Origin: Straminergon stramineum
Taxonomy: Eukaryota; Streptophyta; Bryopsida; Hypnales; Calliergonaceae
Assembly (NCBI GenBank): GCA_963920665.1
Contig: OY987265.1
Span: 24,619,001-24,683,000, forward strand
Direction of reading: 5' to 3'
Length of the DNA: 64,000 bases
In this document: piece after piece, positions 33,342 to 45,929 of the stretch
Position numbering within the stretch: position 1 is the stretch's first letter
Layout: each line of letters starts with the position of its first letter
Position numbers and translations under genes: made by a program
Notes under the pieces: model-generated
What the model was told of the DNA's origin: nothing
Databases searched by the model: none
What the model saw: only the letters and a program-made list of their open reading frames with translations

Positions 33342-34640
33342 TTGATGTCTCTGCTTGATCGGTGCCAGGACCCCGATGAGTGCGCGGGCAACAACTGGAT
33401 CCCAAGACTTCGAATGATGTCACATTCAAATCCGTGGGTGATAGTAGCCGTGGACTTGGTCACGACATACTCCGGGTTCACCTTCGCGCACATCACCGAC
33501 CTCGACAAAATCTACTGCTTCTACGATTCCCCATAATCCGCTGGGAGCAGCCGAATTGCAAGACCTTTACCGCCAGCTACTACAAACAAATGAACGGCGT
33601 TTGAGAGTTTCAGAACGAGGATTTCCCCGCCCGTGCGGAGTACGAACGCGATGTGTCCGCCCTGGAAAGGATACACGCCCTTCCCTTCCAACCAAGCGTT
33701 GGCTCTTGCTTCATGAAATTCAAGCTCCACCTCGCAGGCAACCACATGGTACCCTCGTCTGCTCCGCCCCTTCCACTAGGGCTCACCGTTAACGTGCTCA
33801 TCACCAATTATCTCCGCGCTACGGGGGAGCTCATTCTGAAAACGCTAAGGACGAGCTACGAACCGGAGTTGTCGACGAAGGATATTCAGAGGTGCGTCAT
33901 ATCACAGTGCCGTCCATTTGGGACAATGCAGCGAAGGAGACCATGAAGTCGTGCATTACGGCGGCGTGGTTGGTGAATGGCGTGGAAGGGAGATCGCATC
34001 CGCTCATTGTTGTGCTCGAACCCTAAGCGACATCCTTTCATTTTCACAAGGTGAGATATATTGGGAATCACGCGATCATGCACCACGCTTTAATTTCATT
34101 TCCTTGCTTTGTTGTAATACCTGAATTACTAACACAAGATTCCCAATGGTATAATCATCATGAGGGAGAAGATGACTAGTGCCAGGTTTCACCATAACTG
34201 ATATCAATGCCAAGAACGTCGTCAATATGATTACATTGGCGGTATTCCACTACTTTAGCAATTTTCAGGACGTCCGCCCGACCTGAAGAGTAAATTTATT
34301 TTCAGTCTTGGATTTTAGAGCTTTGTGCAGATGTATGTCGCCAAATCAAAACTTTGACACCCAACTGCTTGAAGCTCTAAAAACTGGGACTCGTATAGAT
34401 TTACGTTTCCTGGTGTCTGAATTTCTGCCAATGTTACGGAATTGACGTTATAGCTTGTGTACCTAGTAATGACTCTAATTCTTCCGTATAATTTATATAA
34501 ATGATGATTGTAGATTTATATGTAATTCAAGAATGAACGTTCTTGATGTAGGTAATGAGTGCGCAAGTGCTGGAGGTTGGGGATAAGCTCCTGGTCGCCG
34601 ACATTGGTGGTCGAAATGCGGACATCGTTTATTTCTTTAT
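33342..34640 (+). pseudogene. HSPA12-like Hsp70-family ATPase, broken
   Basis: GC-rich relic of a gene for an Hsp70-superfamily ATPase of the HSPA12 type. Frame 1 (from 33342) has WVIVAVDLVTTYSGFTFAH, the phosphate-1 motif with the first Gly of DLGTTYSG changed to Val. A frameshift near 33530 leads to EQPNCKTFTASYYKQ, a TGA at 33602-33604, and then SALERIHALPFQP and ATGELILKTLRTSYEPEL. A second shift (apparently a 5-base insertion near 33893) leads to HITVPSIWDNAAKETMKS and HPLIVVLEP, with TAA at 34027 where the family has Glu. The exon ends at a good donor (CACAAG|GTGAGA, 34050). A second exon from 34552 (gatgtag|GTA) has VGDKLLVADIGGRNADIV, the phosphate-2 motif with two changes, and is then cut off by an (AAATAAAG)n SINE tail. 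The family is known mainly from animals and fungi. The gene is certainly dead as written. Confidence 0.75.
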
Positions 34641-35098
34641 TTCTTTATTTCTTTATTTCTTTATTTCTTTATTTCTTTATTTCTTTATTTCTTTATTTCT
34701 TTATTTCTTTATTTCTTTATTTCTTTATTTCTTTATTTCTTTATTTCTTTATTTCTTTATTTCTTTATTTCTTTATTTCTTTATTTCTTTATTTCTTTAT
34801 TTCTTTATTTCTTTATTTCTTTATTTCTTTATTTCTTTATTTCTTTATTTCTTTATTTCTTTATTTCTTTATTTCTTTATTTCTTTATTTCTTTATTTCT
34901 TTATTTCTTTATTTCTTTATTTCTTTATTTCTTTATTTCTTTATTTCTTTATTTCTTTATTTCTTTATTTCTTTATTTCTTTATTTCTTTATTTCTTTAT
35001 TTCTTTATTTCTTTATTTCTTTATTTCTTTATTTCTTTATTTCTTTATTTCTTTATTTCTTTATTTCTTTATTTCTTTATTTCTTTATTTCTTTATTT
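34628..35098. repeat. Perfect (TTTATTTC)n microsatellite, 471 bp
   Basis: An 8-base unit TTTATTTC is repeated about 59 times without a single interruption. On the minus strand it reads (AAATAAAG)n and follows directly on the SINE-like body at 35099-35200, so it is best explained as an over-grown SINE 3' tail. The open frames through it (FISLFLYF repeats) are not genes. The exact length in the genome may differ, because such arrays collapse or expand in assembly. Confidence 0.95.
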
Positions 35099-35200
35099 GT
35101 GTCCCCATTGGGGTTTGAACCCTAATCTCCACCATTATAATGGGGAGTCTTTGCATTCTATGAACCTACTTCCCTTCAATGTCTATTGCCACCTTTTTAT
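35099..35200 (-). mobile_element. tRNA-derived SINE-like element (minus strand)
   Basis: On the minus strand the sequence has an A-box-like stretch (TAGGTTCATAGAATGC), an anticodon-arm-like segment (GCAAAGACTCCCC), a perfect Pol III B box GGTTCAAACCC (near 35112-35122) and GGGGACAC just before the (AAATAAAG)n tail. This order is that of tRNA-derived plant SINEs. The body is short (about 100 bp). No target duplication was found around body plus tail. It lies inside the second exon of the HSPA12-like pseudogene. Confidence 0.55.
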
Positions 35201-37159
35201 TCCATTTATATCCTTCATATTCCTTGTTTAATGATGAGAGCATGTGCTGTAAATATTTTTCCAAGGCCATTTTTGACTCCTTTCTCATGTTTTTTAACCT
35301 TTTGCTTGAAAAAATTGTCACATGGGTGACAATTTATTGAAAATTTCAGAAATTGGATGGATTAGAAGTCGAAAAAATGGAATAGGTTTGGACTTTGGGC
35401 TTGGACTTCAGGCTTGGACTTTGGACTTTGGCCTTTGGAGGCTTCACACTATGGCCGGCCGAAGGCTCCAATTCCTAGTTTTTTTGGCCTATTTATTGCT
35501 CATTTCCTTGGACTCTCACCAAAGTTTGGCCACTCAATCCCACGGCCTCTCGACTTGGACGGCCATAGTGTGAAGAGGCCCTAAACTTCGGGGGTTTAGT
35601 GATCTGAACTGTTCCAATTCCAATTCCAGACGATTGTGTGAACTGGTCCGGTTCTTTGTTGGGGGCTTTCTCCAGGTGGTCCAATTTTGTGAAGTTACGC
35701 CAATGTAACGAATATGACCCTCAGCATACAGAGAGATTTCATTTGTAGAGGCCATTTGTTTATCACAAGTAGTTCTGTGGCTGTAAAATTGCCAGGGGAG
35801 ATGTACATAATGATTCGTCTGGATCATAGTTAAAGGAGCTTTTATTTCCTGTTCTGCATGCCATCTTCAGTGCTATGAATTTGGGCTCTCAATGGTGAAT
35901 CCTTCAGACTGCGGTGGTATTCCTTCGTTCTGCTCTAGTCTTGTCATGCGATCATCCTGACAGTTTTGGTATCCTCTGCCATAGCATATTCCAATTTCGT
36001 AATTGCACTCCAAATCAAATCGTGGCACCAAAGTCTGCAAGTAGAGTAAGTGACCCATTCTCGACCATCACCCCATTTTCACAGTTTAGGCTAGTGTATT
36101 TCCAATCAGTTGTGGTTTACATTTCTGCTCACAACTGTCATGTATTAGTTGGAGCAACATAAATGTTCAAGAAGTGTACATTGAAAGCATAGAATGATCA
36201 CAATATGTACATTGAAAGCCACAATTATCACTCTCATTGATTTTGTAACAAGCCTATGATCAAAAATAGATTGACCTATATAACAAGAATAGGTTTCATA
36301 GAATCTTCATGAAAAAAATTCACAGTCATTTCATTTTTTATTAGAAAAATGAAAAAAAATTCAAATCCTTCTAAAATCTATTTCCCTGCATGCTGAAATT
36401 ATTTCCTTCACCAAACTCATCCTACAGCTATGTTCAATTCCTTAAGTGGTTGGAAATGGGTCATTTACTATATGTAAATATTAACTAGTCTATGTTCATA
36501 CATCTTAATGTCCGATCCTCTTCAGAGTGTTAGTCTTTCAGACTTCAAAGCATCTCCTACACAGTGATAAAAGAGCCTTGTCAATTGATTTTCAAGATGG
36601 AAGAAGCAACCAAGTGAAATTGAATCCCCAACAACACAGCAATGACAGCATTGCACTTGGAGATGTAGAGGAGCGGGGCCCCTAAAATTAGCCTCGACCC
36701 CAGTAGAATTTTCATTTGTAGAGGGGACCTTCATGGCCCCTTGTTGTCATTGGATTCCGTGTTTTGACAAGTCAAAGGCCATTTTGGTGATGACAACGCC
36801 AACTTGGAAGCCATAGTCATATTTGTGGATTGGTGTGAGTCACCCTTCTCAATTGTCTTCTTGAAGTCTACAAGTTTTTTCCCATGGTGCATATGAAAAC
36901 AAAACCCCCCTATATTGTGCTTTATTTTTATTTTTTTTACACCACTCCACCCTAATTTGGGCCTCTAATTGCTTGTAAGAATTCCAAAATTCCTAGATTT
37001 TATGACGGGTGACAAATAAGTAGCTCATGTGTTTTCCCTTAGGATACAATGAGGGATGAGTATTTCCTTGTGAATGAAGACGTTAGTGTTATGAATTAGA
37101 AAATTTTGTGAATCAAGAGGTAAATGATGTACAAGAATTAGCTACATGAGCTTGTAGGA
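35201..37159. other. Intergenic DNA with a small fold-back MITE at about 35433-35582
   Basis: GGAGGCTTCACACTATGGCC (35433 on) and GGCCATAGTGTGAAGAGGCC (35561 on) form inverted ends of a MITE of about 150 bp. A related end (AGTGTGAAGCCCTA) occurs near 55640. The flanking 35380-35430 has short CTTGGACTTTGG repeats. Several short ORFs on both strands (35.5-36.7 kb) show no domain and are not called. Confidence 0.4.
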
Positions 37160-38230
37160 CATTAGTCACATTAATAACAGTATATGAAATCTTCTATAAT
37201 TCTTAAATGAAGGAGGGGTAAATTCTTTTAGAATTTATATATATTTTATAGACAGTATAAGATATATGTGTACAAATTTGTAGGAGTATTAGGCACTTTT
37301 AGGAACTTCTGCAATTTTTTTATTGTTTTAATTTCTAATCCAAAATTAATAAAATTGGAGTAGTTGTACGTACATTCATTTGTTAATATGCTTGTTTAGG
37401 ATTTAATGCAACTATTGGGGAGTTATTGGACAATTTCTGAATACAAAAGGGAAGTATTTTAGGAGATTTGTTCAATTGTGATGAATGTGACTAATGCCCC
37501 TCATGGGTATTAGTCACATTGAGTAAATTTGCCACAATTTTTGCAAGGATGGGTGAAATTTATTTAGAATTTTTATATATGTTCTTCATTATGTAAGACA
37601 CCTATTCGCAAATTTTTGGAAGTATTGGACACTTTTAGAAATTTTTGCAATTTTTTTATTTTTTAACTCCCAATCCAAAAATTAATAGGAATTGGCATTG
37701 ACATGTCCAATTTTATATATTAGGATGCTTGTTTAGGATTCATTGCAACTATCAAGGGCATTAGTCACATTAGTCACAACTGAGTAAATTTGGGACAACT
37801 TTTGCATAGGTAGGTGAAAGTTTCTGAAATTTTTTATATATGTTCTACATTATGTAAGACACCTACTTGAAAATTTGTGGAAGCATTGGACACTTTTAGA
37901 ATTTTATAGAATTTTTTTATTTTTTTAACTCCCAATCCAAAAATAAATAAAATTGGAGTTGACATGTCCAATTTCATATGTTAATATGCTTGTTTAGGAT
38001 TTATTACAATTTTTGGAAAAGTCTTAAGTGATTTTTTGAATCAAGAGGTAGAATTGTGGAAGATTTCCTCAATTGTGACTAATGCCCTTTCCAAGCATTA
38101 GTCACATTGTATAGAATCTTCTGCAACTCTCTAGTGGAGGCTTGAAATTTTCTTTGAATTTGTAAATTTTTTTTATACTATGTAGTACTATGTGATTATG
38201 GGACATTCTTAGATTTTTAAGAATTTAGGG
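37160..38230. repeat. Diverged tandem repeat, about 3.5 units of 250-350 bp
   Basis: The phrase ATTAGTCACATT recurs near 37165, 37508, 37760 and 38097. Each is followed in the same order by ATATATGTTCT(A)CATTATGTAAGACACCTA, GGA(C)ACTTTTAGAA, TTTTTTAACTCCCAATCCAAAA and ATGCTTGTTTAGGATTTA. Units differ by indels. No coding capacity; an old satellite-like array. Confidence 0.6.
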
Positions 38231-41159
38231 GCAATGACTAGCTTGGGGTACCCGAAAAGGTTGTCTTGACTACAATGTTAGTCCACTTCCCTATGTCAAA
38301 CAACCTCATCTTTTAAATATAATAAAGTATGATTTCACAAAATGTAGTTTTAACTACCTAGATTGATAATGTATCAAGAAAAAAAATTCATTACAATCAA
38401 AGAATTTAAAGAATTTTTAATGAATTTTTAGTTGAAAAAGTAAGTTTTGTCCTATGTACATAAAATCCTCAATAACAAGCATTAATATCAAATAATTTTA
38501 TTTTTATATTATTTTTGGATATGACTTTTATTTAGTGGTCCCATACATAAAATAATTAGTTTTACCAATAAAAATTTAATAAATTGGGCATTATGATGCC
38601 TACAAATCCCTAAATTTTAGCATTTTTTCTCATGTCTATGAATAGATCCAAAAATTTCAAATTAAAAAAAAAACTCTTAAGGAATATACATTTTTTTCAT
38701 TTTAGGATCTTCTTAATTGATCAAAATGAACAAATTAGACAAACTTTGAAGGTTTTAAATCAAAATCACCTAATTAGTGTGTCCAAAAAGTGATACCCCA
38801 AGTTGAACATTGCCTTAGATTAAAAATTAAGATTGGGGAGGAGATTGCCAGCAACTTGTGAAGCACCCGTAAAAACAATCTTGAAAATATGTAGATATAG
38901 GAGGTTCACAATTTACAACTTGCACAAATCAATGCAAATAGTGGTTTGGATATACAATTAGTGTTTGAACTTAAAAATGTATCAATTTAGCATATATATA
39001 TCATCATTTTCAATAGCAAATGTATTGTAAATAATATCATGTGTTGATTTCACCTCAAAGTATGCGGAATTACTTAAAATATTAATTACACGTGCTTCTA
39101 CCTTAACCCCTAAGCACTCTGACATCCATTTTTTGAACAATGAACAAACTAAAACTCAAGTTTCATCCTCCGACTTGCAAGTAGATTCTAAGAGCACAAA
39201 AATTTCATAAAATCACCATGTGAAGAGAACCTCATTCCAAATCCATTCAAGAAAATTTTATTCAAAAAATAATAATATTTTGCTTTTAATCAAATTTAGA
39301 AGGAATTTTGAAATAAATAAATAAATTTTTATAAAAATATTGTTGATAGCATTGGTGAATCTACGTACAGATGGAATCTAAAACTCAAAATGCACAACTT
39401 TTATTTGAATACCAATTCCAAAATATGCTTCCGAATTGCACTTTAAAATGATTTTTCTCAAATCGTCAATTCTAAAGATGACTATAGGCATTCAAAGATT
39501 AAGCATAGAAAATGCATTTTACAAGGTGAAATGACCTCTAGTGCTTTAGATCACAAATAAGTTGGAATCTTGAAATATTACTTCAACTTCTATGTTTCTA
39601 GAAATTGAGAGGTTGCAAACAAGAACATTGCATCCATATCATACTAGTTGAAATCTAGAACATCTAATCTCATAACCGGTTGTTGACTTTTCAATGTTGA
39701 TATGGCACCACCCCATTGACAATCCGTTACCATTGTCATTACACATTGTAACTCATAACCTTCTTTCCTTTCAACTTCCTTCTTGCACTCGCGGCTCATC
39801 AATTATCTAATACATATTCATTTAATTGGTATGGTGGACTTTAGTGAATTTGGTGCAATTTCAATTGACTCGCTAAAACCTCAAACCTACATGTATCCTA
39901 GATTTAAGGGTTCTTGAACATTCTAGTTCTCAAAGGTCTTAGCATGTTGAGCATTGCAATTTTGGTGTTTGAACCCTTACAAATATATAGTCAATTCAAA
40001 AATTGAGTCTATGCTTTGTTCCATTTCACTTCGTATGCCATATATTGAAAATGAATAGACAAAATTCAAATGAGTAAATATGAATGTTGTAGTATCCTCC
40101 GTAAACTACAATTTTAAAAAAACTTGAAGCAAAAAGCAATTACAATTTGGAAGTAAATGAATTCCAAAGCTAACCACCCCATAGACTAAGTTGTTGAGGT
40201 AGATTCATAATCTCTCCAATAATCACCTATGCTTTTTTTTAGCCTTGATGACTTGAACAATTTAATTTCATGTTGTTATACACCATTTAAGACCCATTCC
40301 CATCGGTATTGTAAAATAATGACATACATGTGTTGTAAAAAAATTATATATAGAAAAAAATGTAGATAATAATAATTTGATTGGAAATTGAAGATTATTA
40401 ATGAATCAAAGACTTGAAGTTTCATTTACAGTCTTAGATGATCTATAGGTTTCAATTTGAACCATTGTTTACATCTCTTTTGAATAAATTTGAAGATATT
40501 TGCCCTAATATACAATTAATACAAATCATTTTAATTTGTATTTAGCAACCAAAACAATTATTTTCACTACGATCTTTTTAAATCCAACATATTAGTTTAC
40601 AAGGGGTGTATATAGTACATTTGTTTAGAATGTAGTTGATTTAATATGATATGACAACAAAGTGAAACCGAAATTTTGGCAATATGTCATAATTTTATTT
40701 ATATCAAATGCGTTTGCCAATATTTTGTCATATATGTTTTTCTTATTCTATAACATCCTAACTAGATATATTTAATACATTAGAAATAATTGGACTTCAA
40801 TTAAAATTAATTCTTCCAAATAAATAAAAAATGTGGTATCACTTTAATATTGTATAGGTTTTCAAAATACCAAGGAGATTGGTGACCTGGAAGGCTTACA
40901 ATATTTTTCTTGCATCCGAAAATGATCTTTTAGTTTCCCTAACTTTATTGCAATAAGCCTAATGCTACACTTTGAAAAGGGATCCAAAACTCAAAGTTTT
41001 AGGATAATAGGAGTGCACCAAACTCTACTTACAACTCAAAACAGGTTGAAATAACATTATTTTTAGCGAAAAATCCCAAGTATTATATCCAACCAAAAGA
41101 TCATTTTGGGACAAAGGGGGTACCATTTTAACTCATAAAAGCCCAAGTGTTTGTGTAAA
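38231..41159. other. AT-rich intergenic DNA
   Basis: No gene was seen in 2.9 kb. One AACCCCTAA motif is present near 39105. Confidence 0.4.
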
Positions 41160-41550
41160 GACCAATTGAAAATTTAGGTAGGTTAATACAAAGTTGATTT
41201 TAAATGAATATTTTTGAAACTTTGACACAAAGTGTGGACTTACACCGCTTTATTAGGAATATAATTATTTTGCAATTAGGTGTTGGGTGCCCAAATCAAA
41301 AGGTATGTTGCCTAATGATTTTCGGAAAGGCACAAGCAAAACTCTTCATCTACCTCTGAAATTTGGTAGGTACATAATTTACAACATTTTGGATCCAATT
41401 GCTAAAAAAGATATGTTTAGAGCAAAAAATTCTCTCTAAGATTTAAAGTTTCTTGATCGTGTCAAACAAGGCTAGAAAAAAATTCCAAATTCAAACACTA
41501 TGATCTTTCAATCCATATAATCATAGTTTATGAATTTTTTTCACTTATTC
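41160..41550. repeat. Dispersed repeat, copy A (pairs with 43440-43870)
   Basis: It aligns with 43440-43870, about 2.28 kb downstream in the same orientation. Shared phrases in order are: TCAATTGAAAAT..GGTAGGTT, ACAAAG(T/C)GTGGAC, TGTGCC(T)AGATCAAAA, TGGTAGGTA, TTCAAACACTAT and TCTTTCAATCCAT. It is an old direct duplication, and its last part also resembles 58770-58860. No coding capacity. Confidence 0.5.
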
Positions 41551-41559
41551 CCACAACAA

Positions 41560-41785
41560 CACTAGCATGCAAGCCTACAAGAGTACAAACCTTAATCATA
41601 GGTATAAGTAGGTATTCTACAACCATTGAAGGTTTCTATAATATACGTACTATGTAATCATGGAAGGTGCTTAAAACATAAATACTTATAACATAGATAT
41701 CCTATAACTATGGAAGGTGCCTATAATATAGGTATCCATAATTTAGGTGTCTAGGCTCCTAGTCTACATGCTAGCAACCCTCCTC
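41560..41785. repeat. Short dispersed element rich in CCTATAATATAGGTAT motifs (copy 1)
   Basis: It has repeated GGAAGGTGCCTATAATATAGG-type phrases and ends TGTCTAGGCTCCTAGTCTACATGCTAGCAACC. It is homologous to 62090-62275 in the same orientation. A related block at 42350-42600 has the same TATAGGTGTCTATGAT and GGCTCACATACTAGCA motifs, partly inverted. Probably a MITE-like family; no coding capacity. Confidence 0.5.
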
Positions 41786-42349
41786 CCACAATGATCTACT
41801 TATTCTACTATAAGTTTGTACAATTAAATTTTTTAAATCAATTTTAATTTCATTTTCTACATTACCCTAAAAAGTGATAGTTTACACAATGGATGCCAAA
41901 AATGTGCCCTAGTCATTTAGGAGTTAATGAACACAACTGTAAATCAGAGGTGTCTTAAATAGATTGTGATTTACCATAAGGTAATTAAGGTAGGGAGTTC
42001 AAAAAGTATGCCTTTAAGAGTTAGTTCATTTTTGGAGAAGCTAAAGTCCCGGACATATATAAATTTTCACTAAAAGAAAATGGAATGGGAGTTTAATCCA
42101 AATTGTTTCATTTTTTAGACCTTCACATAATTAGTTATGAATTTTGAGTTGAAACACTATAATCACTAAAAACATCCCCCTCCTACTCAAATATAAACCA
42201 CTAATACATTGGCAATGCATGGAAGAAAGCAAATTGTACCTTTGCATTAAAAGACACTTTTTGAGCCTTGATTTTTAGACCTCCTCCTTTGCACCTAATT
42301 GAGTATGAATAAACAATTGAGCAATGTTCCTACTATTAAATTGAGGGTT

Positions 42350-42600
42350 GCTATTATGTGAGCATAGGAGTGTGAGCCTATGAGCCTAGAATACTACACA
42401 CTTATGTAATTGGTGTATATATTATAGAAACTGTCTATGATTATAGGGTATATATATTACAAATATCTATATTATAGGTGTCTATGATACATACACCTTC
42501 TATAGTGTGGGGTATCTATATTATAGATACCTATAATGTAGGCTCAATGCTCACAAGCTCGCATTCTTGGGCTCACATACTAGCACCATTGCTATTAAAT
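42350..42600. repeat. Short dispersed element with TATAGGTGTC motifs (copy 2, rearranged)
   Basis: It begins GAGCATAGGAGTGTGAGCCTA and ends TGGGCTCACATACTAGCACC, so the ends are roughly inverted. The interior is near-palindromic (GGTATCTATATTATAGATACC). It shares motifs with 41560-41785 and 62090-62275. Confidence 0.45.
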
Positions 42601-43439
42601 TGTTGAATTTTTTGTACGATCTTGATGGAAATTCTAGATTATCTTCCTATGTATTTTTAAAATATTGTATATATAAATTATAAATTATCAAAATGTTGAC
42701 TAGGCATCTACCCTAAATCAACCAAAGGCTCTCATGAGTAGAGTTACTACATTGTAGGGAAGAATTTGTACATGTCAATTTTTAGAAAAGAGTGACAATT
42801 AGGCAAGTGCAATTGGCTTATGATGTTGATGTTTAACCCCTAAAGGAGTCAATGTTCAAATTTCAAAAAACAAATGAACACAAATACATTCCAAGTATAA
42901 AAAAATGTATTTTTCATCCATCAAGTTTTTGAAAGATTCTTCTATAAGTTCTTCAATATTTTTACAATATAGATTATGTAGATTTTTCTTTGTAAATATT
43001 CTATAATTCAAAGAGTATTGGTAGGTCCAACCTCAAAAAGAATTCTTCTCAGTTCAAAAAATGACCCTTCAAAAATGATTTTAATACAAAAATAAAACAA
43101 AAATATTCAAAAATCACTATGATCAAAAATTGACATTTTGAACTTGAAAGAAAAAATTTCTTTTAAAAATCACATATATTCAATCTACAATTGATTATAG
43201 AAGAAGGTATTGTCAATTTTTAACCTCAAAATAATATTATTGAAAAATATTGGTTTGTATACTAGTTAATCTAGCCATGTAGATATTAGCTATGGGTCAT
43301 AATTTACAACTATTGTTTGAGAGTCATCATTATATTCTTCTTCTAAGTTTCATTTTATAATACATCTTCATAATTTTGGAAATCTGGACTATTCCTTGGT
43401 CCTTTAGGGATTAAATGATGTTCTCCTAAAGGACCAAGA

Positions 43440-43870
43440 GGTTGTTCAACAATCAATTGAAAATTCGGGTAGGTTCTGACAAATTCAATTTTGAATGGAT
43501 CTTCTTAAAATTCTAATACAAAGCGTGGACATGTACCACTTTCATGGAAATTTTTTTTTTTTTTTCAATTGTGTGCCTAGATCAAAATTCATATTGTCCA
43601 AAGATTTGTGGGCAAGGCGTGCAACTTCAAGCAACAAGTACAAGATTCTTCTTCTACCTTAAAAATATGGTAGGTATATAACTAGCATAATTTAGGATGC
43701 AATTGTCAAAAAAAAATCCCATGAACACATGGCAAAAAAATTTCACTCTAGGAGGTGTTAAAGTTGACTGACTTTGTTCGGAAAAGGGTTGGGAAAAAAA
43801 TTCTAACTTCAAACACTATAAATAATCTTTCAATCCATCTAGTCAAAGTTACTAAAAAAATTTCCACTCA
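43440..43870. repeat. Dispersed repeat, copy B (pairs with 41160-41550)
   Basis: It has the same order of phrases as copy A (see there). Just upstream, 43390-43435 is a small hairpin made by CTTGGTCCTTTAGGGA and TCCTAAAGGACCAAG. Confidence 0.5.
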
Positions 43871-45544
43871 TTCCCATAGTAATCTACTAAAAGTTTGTAT
43901 GATGCAATATTTTCTGAAGTTTTTTTTCTTCCCTAAAAGTGACAAATTTTGACAATTTCAGCTCGAAATGTATCCCTATCCTTTAGGGGTTATGTGGTAG
44001 TGTGGTACTAATATAGGGGTTTCAATAAACTTTTTATTACTTTGTGAACCATTACTAATTTAGGTAGATTTCATTCCCAAATTGTAACATTCAAAGAAAA
44101 AATTTCACTTTAGAATCAAGAAATTTAGACATTTTTTCATCCATTTTGTCTCGTGACATCCCATGGAGGTCACTCCTTGTAATTTAGGGTATACACTTGA
44201 GTTAAGAGGGTATTTGATGTGGGTCTATTTACCTTCATTATTGCATTTAATATGACCATATTTTTACATAAAATCTATGAGAGTGTATTTCCAATAACCT
44301 ATGTATTTTTGTAAATTCATTCATTCAGTTTTTTAATGGGGCTATCTTACATATAATATTTAGGTGTCTAAAATTTTCCAACTACTGCCCTTCTTTAATC
44401 TTTACAAATTTTTCCTTACCTCTACTATGTGCATATATAGGCTAAGGATACACTATGAAACCAACAACAATCAATTCAATTCAAGTGTCATTGACCATGT
44501 GACAATTTTTAATCACAAATTTACGATTAAACACTTTAAAATATATACTCTATCTTCTTATTGTATAGTTTTTGGGGCATTGAATCTACCAACTTAAACC
44601 TCCCTATTTATGCAATGTGACAATTTTTGCCATTTGTGGTCAATGTTTTACATTTGCACTTTATTTTTTAGTTATATACACTATTAGTATTGTAGCACAA
44701 TTTTTGTCAACCACCCTTCATTGTGGATTTTCTTGATTGTTTTCATTTTATCATGCACATGAAATTATTTGTCCTTATCTATACTCATAGTATTATGAAA
44801 AATTTGCACAACCCCTATTTGTTCAAGCTAACTTGTTAATAAAAAATCCTACTACATGATGTTTTTATGTAGCTATATGTATTTATGTATTTTAGATTAT
44901 ATAGAATTTCATAGACCCTATAGTAGCCCTACATATTATATAAAATTCCCCTCCATTTGAATGAAATGGCTCTTATCTTTTAACTCATGTAGTTTTCTAA
45001 AACTCAAGAGTAATCTCTCCGGGCATGACATCTACTATATCATTGCCTACAAAGTGATATTACTAGTCTCTACTTTGTACATATTCCAAAATTTGTAGAA
45101 TAGGATCTTGGAGAAAATTTTATGTGCTATAAAATTCTTTTTGTAATTTTTTGAGTTTTCATCAATATAGATTTATTATGCATCATGAATAGAAATAATC
45201 TACATGGTCAAATTTGAAAAATTATTTACAAATATTTTTCAAATCAATTTCAAATTCATTTCAAAATTAGATCTTCTAGAATGCTTCTTAGGGGGGCTAT
45301 TTGGAGCATCTAAGATGCAAGTCCAAATTTTCTTTTGTTTACTTTGAGAGTTTTTAATATGCTTGTTATAAACCTCCCATGGCCTATAACTTCAAATTAC
45401 AAAGAACTCTTAAAACAAAAAAATATACTTATTAACAAAAATGCTTCAACAAAGAGCTCAAACCACCCAACCATAAAGAGAGATCCATCTCCAAAAGAGA
45501 GTCTCCTCACCCCCGAGCTCTATCTATATACTAGAGACTATCAA
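43871..45544. other. AT-rich intergenic DNA
   Basis: No supported gene. One TTTAGGGGTTA motif is present near 43982. Confidence 0.4.
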
Positions 45545-45797
45545 TAAACACTATCCATACCTTAAGATAGGTTGTTTGTTTATTTGTTACGTTGAGATCT
45601 CTTAGACCGTGTGTCCCCCAGTCAAGTTCTTGGTACCATTCAAAAGCCCTCGACGAGGAGGGGTGCACGGGCTTTGTTTCACAACATTTGGACTTATAGT
45701 GTGAAAGTTACGATTTTGAAGTTTTTATGAATAAATAAATTAGAAAAATACTTTTACTTTTATTTTGTGACTGTGGCAATGACACAGGGCACACTAG
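45545..45797 (+). mobile_element. Short non-autonomous Helitron-like element, copy 2
   Basis: It begins TCCATACCTTAAGATAGG after a host A and ends GGGCACACTAG before a host T, with no target duplication. It is close in sequence to the right half of 53977-54502: GTTACGTTGAGATCTC, CCCCCAGTCAAGTTCTTGG and GACGAGGAGGGGTGCACGGG are shared. GTGGCAATGACAC near the end is a poor hairpin. Confidence 0.55.
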
Positions 45798-45929
45798 TTA
45801 GTCTTTAAAATAGACCAAGATTTTTTTCTATTTTTAGCTTTCTATCCTTGGTTCTATTTAGAACCATCCACTAAAGTTAAAGTCTTAGTTGTACTTCTCT
45901 AAATCGTATCTTATTCAAATCATTTCTTA

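Noticed and set aside
33223..34086. Minus-strand ORFs across the GC-rich HSPA12-like region
   Set aside because: They are shadows of the plus-strand pseudogene, whose motifs are clear.
34555..35125. Two overlapping frames of about 190 codons repeating FISLFLYF
   Set aside because: They only read through the (TTTATTTC)n microsatellite.
35103..35125. A possible tRNA gene on the minus strand (GGTTCAAACCC)
   Set aside because: There is no acceptor stem or closed anticodon arm; with the octamer tail it is better read as a tRNA-derived SINE.
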